Below are positions 1 through 4,997 of a DNA stretch of 14,010 bases, piece after piece. The stretch spans positions 1 through 14,010 of the forward strand of contig DBCA01000008.1 of the NCBI GenBank assembly GCA_002292805.1. The letters are read 5' to 3'. Below the pieces are notes generated by a model. That model was not told where the DNA came from. It saw only the letters and a list, made by a program, of their open reading frames with translations, and made no database searches. The DNA comes from Caryophanales bacterium UBA970 (lineage in GTDB: Bacteria; Bacillota_I; Bacilli_A; RFN20; CAG-826). The stretch's first letter is position 1, and the number at the start of each line of letters is the position of its first letter. The position numbers and the translations under genes are program-made.

Positions 1-395
1 AAGATTATTGCACTAATGACTAAATAGGCAAGAAAGATAGTGAAGATATTAAAGATTTCGATATCATTTACCCTAATAAATATCGAGGCAAGTAAGCCTA
101 TGGCAAACAAACCAAGTCGAGATACCATGTACAATGGGCTCGCACCCGACTTAATTTTATGTTGAACACCCAATGCTAAACGATTGGCTTGAAAAATAAT
201 AAATAAATAATTCATGGAACCTATCAAGGATCCTAATAACCAACCTAAAGGCCATGATAAGGGTGTAAAGTTGAGAAAATAAAGTGAGAATAAAGCAGTT
301 GCTACAATGAAAAAAACAACGAAAGCTTGATAAAGAATCTTAAATGGTATTTGCCTAACTGAAGTGGCTTTTTCCATACCTTTATAAAATATCAT
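1..395 (-). CDS. Small four-helix membrane protein, partial (possibly AtpI-like)
   Basis: The reading frame is open from an ATG at 395 through the left edge, about 131 codons, so the 3' end is missing. The protein is strongly hydrophobic with four likely membrane segments at about residues 20-41, 48-68, 91-110 and 115-131, joined by short loops with basic residues. The second segment (PLGWLLGSLIGSMNYLF) is Gly-rich with an Asn-Tyr, which resembles the small ATP synthase subunit I (AtpI) family in size and pattern. AtpI normally precedes atpB of the F1Fo operon, which here would lie beyond the left edge; this is inference and cannot be seen. A second in-frame ATG lies at 377, but AAAGGT directly abuts it, too close for a Shine-Dalgarno. 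The 395 start has an AGGTGG motif about 16 nt upstream, which is rather far. The gene is divergent from prs. Other small multi-helix families are possible. Confidence 0.5.
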   Translation of the reverse strand, partial: MIFYKGMEKATSVRQIPFKILYQAFVVFFIVATALFSLYFLNFTPLSWPLGWLLGSLIGSMNYLFIIFQANRLALGVQHKIKSGASPLYMVSRLGLFAIGLLASIFIRVNDIEIFNIFTIFLAYLVISAII

Positions 396-449
396 AATTA
401 AGTCAAACTTCCCACCTAAATAAGAATTTACAATTCATCAAAAATTTAA

Positions 450-468
450 TGGTAAAATAGTTATGAGG
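450..468 (+). promoter_or_regulatory. prs promoter (extended -10) and ribosome binding site
   Basis: TGGTAAAAT at 450-458 is an extended -10 element (TGn plus TAAAAT). No good -35 is seen at normal spacing; TTTACA at 427-432 is 20 bp away, too far to be convincing. Transcription would start near 465, giving a leader of only about 9 nt that begins at the GAGG Shine-Dalgarno (465-468), 5 nt before the prs ATG. Confidence 0.55.
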
Positions 469-473
469 TTTTT

Positions 474-1436
474 ATGCAAAATCAATTAAAATTATTTGCT
501 TTAAGTGGTTCTAAACAACTAGGTTTAGCCATTTCTCAGGCACTAAAAGTCCCATTAAGTCCTGTTGAAATTACCAAATTTGCTGATGGAGAAATCCTAG
601 TAAAACCACTTGAAACGGTTCGAAATCACAGTATTTATATCATTCAAAGCACGAGTAAACCTGCTTCAGAAAATTTAATGGAATTAATGGTCTTTATCGA
701 CTCTCTTAAACGATCATCTGCTAAAGAAATCATTGCTGTTATTCCATACTTTGGATATGCCAGACAAGATCGGGTTGCTCGCAGTCGTGAACCGATTACG
801 GCTCGTTTGGTGGCAGATTTGCTTCTTGCCGCTGGGGTGAATCGGGTCATGAGTGTTGACATTCATACGATGCAAATTCAAGGATTTTTCTCGATTCCAT
901 TCGACAATATTTCTCCATATCACTTGTTTGCAAAAGAAATTAAACAATTATTAACCAAAAATAAACTTGGTGAAGAGGATTTAGTCATTGTTTCTCCCGA
1001 CCATGGATCAGTGACAAGAGCTCGCAACTTTGCGGAAATGTTTCGTCATGCTAGCATTGGGATCATCGATAAACGTCGACCCAAACCAAATCTTGCAGAG
1101 AGTATTAATTTGATTGGTGATGTCGATGGAAAAATTGCGGTGATTGTTGATGATATTGTCGATACGGGTAATACTTTACTCGGCGCTACTGAAATGTTAA
1201 AAAAATCTGGGGCTAAGATGATTCTTGTTTGTGCAACCCATGCGGTATTTTCTGCGAATGCTTTTGAAAGAATTCAACAAGCACCGATTGATTCATTCTT
1301 TATTACCGATACCATTGACCGCGTCTCGCAAGGAAACATCAAAGTGATTTCTGTTGCCCCTCTGTTAGCTAGGGTCATTGAAAATATGCATGAGGGAAAA
1401 GCTTTATCCCCAATTTTCGATGAGTTTTCTCGATAA
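474..1436 (+). CDS. prs: Ribose-phosphate pyrophosphokinase (PRPP synthase)
   Basis: This enzyme transfers pyrophosphate from ATP to ribose-5-phosphate to make PRPP, the cytoplasmic precursor for purine, pyrimidine, NAD, histidine and tryptophan synthesis. Its 320 residues match the usual class I length of about 315. Visible family motifs are the N-terminal FALSGS with FADGEI (substrate/oligomer region), PYFGYARQDR (ATP binding), VDIHTMQIQGFF (flexible-loop/metal region, where most relatives have HAxQIQGFF), SPDHGSVTRAR, KRRPKPN and the PRPP-binding loop VDDIVDTGNTL near residues 220-230. The start has GAGG 5 nt upstream. It heads a tightly packed cluster: one base separates its TAA from the next ATG. 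Function is secure from the motifs; coupling to the downstream redox and sugar-kinase genes is inferred only from spacing. Confidence 0.97.
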   Translation: MQNQLKLFALSGSKQLGLAISQALKVPLSPVEITKFADGEILVKPLETVRNHSIYIIQSTSKPASENLMELMVFIDSLKRSSAKEIIAVIPYFGYARQDRVARSREPITARLVADLLLAAGVNRVMSVDIHTMQIQGFFSIPFDNISPYHLFAKEIKQLLTKNKLGEEDLVIVSPDHGSVTRARNFAEMFRHASIGIIDKRRPKPNLAESINLIGDVDGKIAVIVDDIVDTGNTLLGATEMLKKSGAKMILVCATHAVFSANAFERIQQAPIDSFFITDTIDRVSQGNIKVISVAPLLARVIENMHEGKALSPIFDEFSR

Positions 1437-1437
1437 T

Positions 1438-2640
1438 ATGATTCATGTGTATGATCGCTCAGTCCAAAGCTTGATGCGATTGGTTGCAAAAATTATCCGC
1501 ATTCCTGAACCTAAGGTTTATCTCGGTCATAAAATATTTCATAAAATCATTGATATTCTCCACTATCATCAGCTGAATCGTATTCTATTGGTGACCGATC
1601 AAAACATCATTCAACTAAAAATCATTGATCCATTAATGACTTTATTTAACCAACAAAAGATTGAATTTTTTATATACCAAGATACACAAGTCAACCCCAC
1701 CATTGTCAATTTAGAAGAAGCAAAAACTAGTTACCTTAAACATCAATGCCAAGCGATCATTGGTGTCGGTGGTGGATCGGCGATGGATTGTGCCAAAGGG
1801 GCTGCTGCTTTGGTGGCTAGCGGAAAAAAAGTTCATCAACTAAGAGGCTTATTAAAAGTTAGGAAAAAACCACCCTTGATGATCATGGTCCCGACGACCG
1901 CAGGCACTGGCTCAGAAGCAACGGTTGCTGTGGTGGTTTCTAACCCTAAAACCAAGGAAAAATATGGGATTGGTGATCCTGTTTTAGTTCCTCCCTACGC
2001 GATCTTGGATTCGGCATTGACCATGGGATTACCGCCACAATTAACTGCAACCACGGGCATGGATGCCATGACCCATGCGATAGAAGCTTATCTAGGCAAT
2101 AGCGTCACCCCATTTTCAAAGGCAGCGTCTAAAAAAGCTTTGCAACTTATCCACCAACATTTAATCCATAGTTATCAACATCCTCAAGATGAACCATCCA
2201 GACGAGGGATGTTAGAAGCTAGTTATCAAGCTGGATTAGCCTTCACTCGGTCTTATGTGGGATATGTCCATGCCGTTGCCCACACCCTTGGAGGGTTTTA
2301 TCAAGTTCCACATGGGCTTGCAAACGCAATCATCTTGCCTCATGTGCTAGAACTTTATGGCAAATCGATTCACCACAAACTTGCAACGATGGCAGATTGG
2401 TTGTCCCTCACTAGCATCGATGCACCGTCGGTTGTCAAAGCAAAAGCGTTGAAAGAATGGTTGAATCATCATCTCTCCGCGATGCACATCACCAACATCC
2501 TTCCAGGCATTATCAAGAAAGAAGATATTCCATTGATGGTGAAACGCGCTCAGCAGGAAATATCACCTTTTTATCCAGTACCAATCTACCTACATGGGCA
2601 AAGTCTTACCCATTTGTATCAAACCTTAGGAGGGTTTTAA
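1438..2640 (+). CDS. Iron-containing alcohol dehydrogenase
   Basis: This 400-residue protein is an NAD(P)-dependent oxidoreductase of the Fe-ADH (group III) family, interconverting alcohols and aldehydes. The N-terminal nucleotide fold contains GVGGGSAMDC (109-118) and PTTAGTGSEAT. The metal ligands align with those of FucO: D209 and H213 in GMDAMTHAIEAY, H278 in VHAVAH and H292 in QVPHG. H282 matches the conserved extra histidine. The ATG at 1438 was chosen because it directly follows the prs stop and gives the N-terminus typical of this subgroup (short amphipathic stretch, then RIPEPKVYLG). The frame stays open upstream to 1378, but that would overlap prs. There is no Shine-Dalgarno at 1438, so translation is probably coupled to prs. 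The substrate cannot be read from the sequence. Confidence 0.93.
   Translation: MIHVYDRSVQSLMRLVAKIIRIPEPKVYLGHKIFHKIIDILHYHQLNRILLVTDQNIIQLKIIDPLMTLFNQQKIEFFIYQDTQVNPTIVNLEEAKTSYLKHQCQAIIGVGGGSAMDCAKGAAALVASGKKVHQLRGLLKVRKKPPLMIMVPTTAGTGSEATVAVVVSNPKTKEKYGIGDPVLVPPYAILDSALTMGLPPQLTATTGMDAMTHAIEAYLGNSVTPFSKAASKKALQLIHQHLIHSYQHPQDEPSRRGMLEASYQAGLAFTRSYVGYVHAVAHTLGGFYQVPHGLANAIILPHVLELYGKSIHHKLATMADWLSLTSIDAPSVVKAKALKEWLNHHLSAMHITNILPGIIKKEDIPLMVKRAQQEISPFYPVPIYLHGQSLTHLYQTLGGF
2628..2634 (+). promoter_or_regulatory. Ribosome binding site of the glutathione peroxidase gene
   Basis: AGGAGGG lies within the last codons of the alcohol dehydrogenase gene, about 8 nt before the ATG at 2642. It is the strongest Shine-Dalgarno in the prs cluster and fixes the start of the peroxidase gene. 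Confidence 0.8.
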
Positions 2641-2641
2641 C

Positions 2642-3115
2642 ATGAACGTTTATGATTTTTCGGCGAAGTCGATCAAGGGTGTCAATATCCCTTTATCAAA
2701 GTTTAAAGGCAAAGTTTTGCTGATTGTGAATACGGCAACCCATTGTGGTTACACCAAGCAATATAACGGCCTACAAACGTTGTACCAAACGTATCAAAGC
2801 AAAGGATTAGAAGTTCTTGATTTTCCAAGTCATAGTTTTTTACAAACCCCAGAAGATAATGCCGGCATTGAAGCGTTTTGTGAACGCCAATTTAAAACCA
2901 CTTTCACTACCTTTGAGAAGATTGATGTCTATGGTGAAAAAGCCCATCCGTTATATCTCTACTTAAGAAAAGCAAATAAAGATCAAGTGGATACAAAGAT
3001 TGAATGGAACTTCTCAAAGTTTTTAATCAATCGACAAGGCCAAGTGGTCGGTCGATTCAATGCAAAAACAACACCTGAAATGCTCATCGAACAAATTGAA
3101 ACCTTATTGCGATGA
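2642..3115 (+). CDS. Glutathione peroxidase family protein (Cys type, probably thioredoxin-dependent)
   Basis: The 157-residue protein has the thioredoxin-like glutathione peroxidase fold and would reduce H2O2 or organic hydroperoxides in the cytoplasm. The peroxidatic site is NTATHCGYT with C35; the codon is TGT, so no selenocysteine is involved. Other tetrad residues are visible: Q68, and W122-N123 in EWNFSKFL. C80 (EAFCERQF) aligns with the resolving cysteine of two-Cys family members, which usually take electrons from thioredoxin rather than glutathione. The usual FPCNQF motif reads FPSHSF (61-66), so the middle cysteine is Ser. Position 67-68 is one residue shorter than FGGQ/FLEQ relatives. 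The gene begins 1 nt after the dehydrogenase stop and its TGA overlaps the next ATG (ATGA). The electron donor is inferred. Confidence 0.93.
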   Translation: MNVYDFSAKSIKGVNIPLSKFKGKVLLIVNTATHCGYTKQYNGLQTLYQTYQSKGLEVLDFPSHSFLQTPEDNAGIEAFCERQFKTTFTTFEKIDVYGEKAHPLYLYLRKANKDQVDTKIEWNFSKFLINRQGQVVGRFNAKTTPEMLIEQIETLLR

Positions 3116-4299
3116 TTGCAAAAAGCCAAAAACAAAATTTACTTGATAAACATCTTTTGTTATTTGGTCACTTACCAAATTCTTACCTCCAAATTCCTGG
3201 TCGCATCGAATGGTTCGGAGGTTATCCCTCTTTTCATGGTGGCTTAAGGTTAACGAGCACGATCAACCGTTATTTGTATGCGAGTGTAAGCACGAATTCA
3301 AATCAAAGCATACGTATCATTTCCTCTGGTTTTCCCGTGATCACGTTGGATTTAAATCATCTCAATCAATCACTCATGGATGATGTTGCAGCGACAAGCT
3401 TGGTCAAATCCATCATCCATACATTAAAAGAAGAAGGTCATGGCCTTCAACAAGGCTTAGATGTTTTCATCGAATCAGAACTTAAGGGCCCATTTGGATT
3501 AGGTTCATCCAGTGCATTTGCGTTAACCATTGTTCTGATGATGATCCAAGCCACAAAGACAGAAAAGCTTTATAGCAACGAACAAATCATCCAATGGGTC
3601 GATCAACTTGAAAAAACATTTTTTATTAGAAACCCTAAAGCTTACGATGCGGCAACAATGGTCATGGGCGGCACATTGTTAGTCGATTATGGTTTTAGCA
3701 ATCAACCAACCTTTCAAAGCACATCTCAAACGTTTCAAGAACATGAATGCTTGCTGATTGATATAAAGAGTCAGGTGATGCAAGAAAGTTTTTTGGTGAA
3801 ACAAATCCGTGAACAAATGACGATCATTGCCCATCATTATCAAAAAGCATTATTGGCAGAACTTGATCAACTTCAAGTTCAACATGACTTTTCTGATTTA
3901 ACTCGAATGTATGGGGTAAAAACCACCAACAAACTCAGTTATTATTATCAAGAAAATCAGCATGCGAAATTAGCTTACTTAGCATTAGAAAAAAAAGATG
4001 AAACTGAGTTTTATCAACAAATTGCGGCCAGTGAAAGAAATGGTGAATTACTTCTTGATTATCACCTTATCCCTCAAGGCCAAGACCAACGATTACATCA
4101 TGCGATGAAATGGATTCATCAACATTTACCTCACGCCCATCTTCGCATTCATGGATTAGGTTTTCAAGGTCCTTTGCTTTGTATGATTCCTAAAACCATG
4201 TATGGAGATTCTTTTCGACTTTTAAAAAGACAATTTTATGAACAAAACTTGTTACATTTCAGCATCATTAAACAACCGTATAAGTTTTACAAATCCTGA
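3112..4299 (+). CDS. Divergent galactokinase-like GHMP kinase
   Basis: The 395-residue protein has the layout and length of galactokinases. Motif 1 is PGRIEWFGGYPSFHGG (29-44), in the place of GRxNLIGEHTDYNGG. Motif 2 is GPFGLGSSSAF (126-136), the ATP phosphate loop. NPKAYDAATMVMGG supplies D179, which aligns with the catalytic Asp of CGIMDQ. Motif 3 is RIHGLGFQGP (345-354). The nucleotide and catalytic parts are kept, but the sugar-contacting Glu, His and Asp of motif 1 are Gly, Tyr and Ser. It therefore probably phosphorylates something other than galactose, or has weak or no kinase activity. Its start overlaps the peroxidase stop by 4 nt (ATGA), so it is the last gene of the prs cluster; no strong terminator follows. 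Family assignment is good, substrate unknown. Confidence 0.8.
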   Translation: MIAKSQKQNLLDKHLLLFGHLPNSYLQIPGRIEWFGGYPSFHGGLRLTSTINRYLYASVSTNSNQSIRIISSGFPVITLDLNHLNQSLMDDVAATSLVKSIIHTLKEEGHGLQQGLDVFIESELKGPFGLGSSSAFALTIVLMMIQATKTEKLYSNEQIIQWVDQLEKTFFIRNPKAYDAATMVMGGTLLVDYGFSNQPTFQSTSQTFQEHECLLIDIKSQVMQESFLVKQIREQMTIIAHHYQKALLAELDQLQVQHDFSDLTRMYGVKTTNKLSYYYQENQHAKLAYLALEKKDETEFYQQIAASERNGELLLDYHLIPQGQDQRLHHAMKWIHQHLPHAHLRIHGLGFQGPLLCMIPKTMYGDSFRLLKRQFYEQNLLHFSIIKQPYKFYKS

Positions 4300-4338
4300 A
4301 ACCTCTTTCATTCATTCATAAAATTTAATCGTTTTTCT

Positions 4339-4358
4339 TCATTTTTCAATGAAAATGA
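4339..4358 (+). repeat. AT-rich inverted repeat after the GHMP kinase gene
   Basis: TCATTTT (4339-4345) and AAAATGA (4352-4358) form a perfect 7-bp stem with a 6-nt loop. It is AT-rich with no T tract behind it, so it is at best a weak terminator or transcript 3'-end structure for the prs cluster. Confidence 0.35.
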
Positions 4359-4361
4359 CAA

Positions 4362-4375
4362 TGTAAGCGTTGTCA
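4362..4375 (+). promoter_or_regulatory. cre-like operator 1 (CcpA/LacI family)
   Basis: TGTAAGCGTTGTCA matches the catabolite-responsive element consensus TGWAANCGNTNWCA at every position. It is centred about 87 nt upstream of the predicted start point of the 58-aa gene. The matching regulator could be CcpA or another LacI-family protein, since these share half-sites; the regulator itself is not in the window. Confidence 0.65.
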
Positions 4376-4390
4376 AAAGCAAGTAAAATT

Positions 4391-4404
4391 GGAAAGCGTT
4401 TACA
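4391..4404 (+). promoter_or_regulatory. cre-like operator 2 (CcpA/LacI family)
   Basis: GGAAAGCGTTTACA matches the cre consensus at 13 of 14 positions (first base G for T). It lies 29 bp from operator 1, close to three helical turns, and is centred about 57 nt upstream of the predicted start point. In Bacillus, a cre at this distance upstream of the promoter is associated with CcpA activation (ackA, pta), so activation is more likely than repression. Confidence 0.6.
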
Positions 4405-4419
4405 TTCGTTCATGTAAAC
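4398..4419 (+). repeat. 22-bp palindrome abutting the -35 box
   Basis: GTTTACAT (4398-4405) and ATGTAAAC (4412-4419) are perfect inverted arms around a 6-nt centre. The left arm shares its bases with operator 2 and the right arm ends at the base before the -35 box. It looks like a further regulator-binding site rather than an RNA structure, because it lies upstream of the predicted transcript. Confidence 0.55.
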
Positions 4420-4448
4420 TTGTATTTGGATTTCATCTTGTTTATATT
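4420..4448 (+). promoter_or_regulatory. Promoter of the 58-aa gene
   Basis: TTGTAT (4420-4425) and TATATT (4443-4448) are separated by 17 bp, the ideal sigma-70/SigA spacing. Transcription would start near 4455. Confidence 0.65.
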
Positions 4449-4454
4449 GATGTC

Positions 4455-4481
4455 GTCTTCAAGAACTGGCATCTTGTAGAC
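4455..4481 (+). promoter_or_regulatory. 5'-terminal stem-loop in the leader of the 58-aa gene
   Basis: GTCT-T-CAAGA (4455-4464) pairs with TCTTG-T-AGAC (4472-4481): nine base pairs with one T-T mismatch and a 7-nt loop. It sits at the predicted 5' end of the transcript, where such stem-loops are known to stabilise mRNAs. The GAGGAGG ribosome binding site (4491-4497) follows unpaired. Confidence 0.5.
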
Positions 4482-4507
4482 CGAGGAAAAGAGGAGGAAC
4501 AAGTATC

Positions 4508-4684
4508 ATGAAAAATACCATCACACTAGAACGGTTATCACAAAAACCTTTAAATGCAAAGTATTACCCTTATGACTTAGAAGATGTAACCCTGGTCGAT
4601 CTAAAGAAAGATAATTTCTTTACCGAACTATCACGGTTTATCATCGAAGTCGTGGCCATCGTCCGTCGTAGCGATAAAAACTAA
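4508..4684 (+). CDS. Small hypothetical protein, 58 residues
   Basis: This is an unrecognised 58-residue protein beginning MKNTITLERLSQKPLNAKYY. It has an acidic middle (YDLEDVTLVDLKKDN) and an amphipathic, rather hydrophobic helix-like stretch (FFTELSRFIIEVVAIVRR, about residues 37-54) followed by a charged end. No signal peptide, cysteine pair or known motif is visible. Support for real translation is strong in context: GAGGAGG 10 nt before the ATG, a consensus-spaced promoter, a structured leader, and an intrinsic terminator 30 nt after the stop, so it forms a complete monocistronic unit. Two cre-like operators suggest expression tied to carbon status. The C-terminal helix could dock on a membrane or a partner protein; that is a guess. 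No function is assigned. Confidence 0.75.
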   Translation: MKNTITLERLSQKPLNAKYYPYDLEDVTLVDLKKDNFFTELSRFIIEVVAIVRRSDKN

Positions 4685-4714
4685 TTTTATATCCTAATAA
4701 TCAATCATTGCCAG

Positions 4715-4740
4715 AGTCGGGTAACCGACTTTTTCTTTTT
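4715..4740 (+). terminator. Intrinsic terminator of the 58-aa gene
   Basis: AGTCGG (4715-4720), a GTAA tetraloop and CCGACT (4725-4730) form a 6-bp GC-rich stem that runs into TTTTTCTTTTT. It is a textbook Rho-independent terminator. Confidence 0.9.
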
Positions 4741-4750
4741 GTAAGAAAGT

Positions 4751-4759
4751 TGTTATAAT
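4751..4759 (+). promoter_or_regulatory. Extended -10 promoter for a leaderless transcript
   Basis: TGTTATAAT at 4751-4759 is a perfect extended -10 (TGnTATAAT) right after the preceding terminator. No -35 is recognisable. The start point 6-7 nt downstream would be about 4766, the A of the ATG of the 54-aa gene. Confidence 0.6.
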
Positions 4760-4765
4760 TGAATC

Positions 4766-4930
4766 ATGAAGAAATCTGTCCCCCCTAAACAGTTAGTGCC
4801 TTTTTCTACTAAGCCTTTACTGAGCATTTTATTCATCATCGGGTTCATGGTGGTCGCATTAATCATCTTTGGCCTTTTATTCTCTCATAACCAAGGTTGG
4901 ATTACACTCCCTTTTAGCACTCTAGGTTGA
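4766..4930 (+). CDS. Small single-helix membrane protein, 54 residues (leaderless)
   Basis: This is an unrecognised 54-residue protein with a basic, Pro-containing N-terminus (MKKSVPPKQLVPFSTKP), one strong membrane helix at about residues 18-40 (LLSILFIIGFMVVALIIFGLL) and a short tail ending PFSTLG. The positive N-terminus suggests the tail faces outside. There is no Shine-Dalgarno, but the extended -10 places transcription initiation at the ATG, which fits leaderless translation. Its TGA stop lies inside the -35 box (TTGACA) of clpB. The alternative is that the TATAAT serves clpB or is chance and the frame is not translated. The regular layout (own promoter after a terminator, hydrophobic core) favours a real gene, but homology would be needed to settle it. 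Confidence 0.5.
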   Translation: MKKSVPPKQLVPFSTKPLLSILFIIGFMVVALIIFGLLFSHNQGWITLPFSTLG

Positions 4931-4955
4931 CATTTGCCAACAGTCATTCTATAGT
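4927..4955 (+). promoter_or_regulatory. clpB promoter
   Basis: TTGACA (4927-4932) and TATAGT (4950-4955) with a 17-bp spacer form a near-consensus vegetative promoter. The -35 box includes the stop codon of the 54-aa gene. Transcription would start near 4962, in the left arm of the CIRCE element. Confidence 0.85.
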
Positions 4956-4959
4956 GGTA

Positions 4960-4986
4960 TTAGCACTTAATAGTTAAGAGTGCTAA
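4960..4986 (+). promoter_or_regulatory. CIRCE operator (HrcA binding site)
   Basis: TTAGCACTT, 9 nt, then GAGTGCTAA: the CIRCE consensus (TTAGCACTC-N9-GAGTGCTAA) with one mismatch in the left arm. HrcA binds this element and represses chaperone genes until heat shock. Here it spans from the transcription start to the Shine-Dalgarno of clpB. The hrcA gene is not in the window. Confidence 0.93.
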
Positions 4987-4991
4987 GGAGG
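4985..4991 (+). promoter_or_regulatory. clpB ribosome binding site
   Basis: AAGGAGG lies 6 nt before the ATG at 4998 and shares two bases with the right CIRCE arm. It decides the start: the frame is open from a GTG at 4980, but that codon is inside the operator. Confidence 0.85.
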
Positions 4992-4997
4992 TTCTTT

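Noticed and set aside
1378..1437. Longer alcohol dehydrogenase starting inside prs
   Set aside because: The added residues do not resemble the family and overlap the prs 3' end; the ATG at 1438 gives the typical N-terminus.
2747..2749. Selenocysteine in the glutathione peroxidase
   Set aside because: The catalytic codon is TGT (Cys), not TGA.
4980..4997. Upstream GTG start of clpB at 4980
   Set aside because: It lies inside the CIRCE operator; AAGGAGG is correctly spaced for the ATG at 4998.
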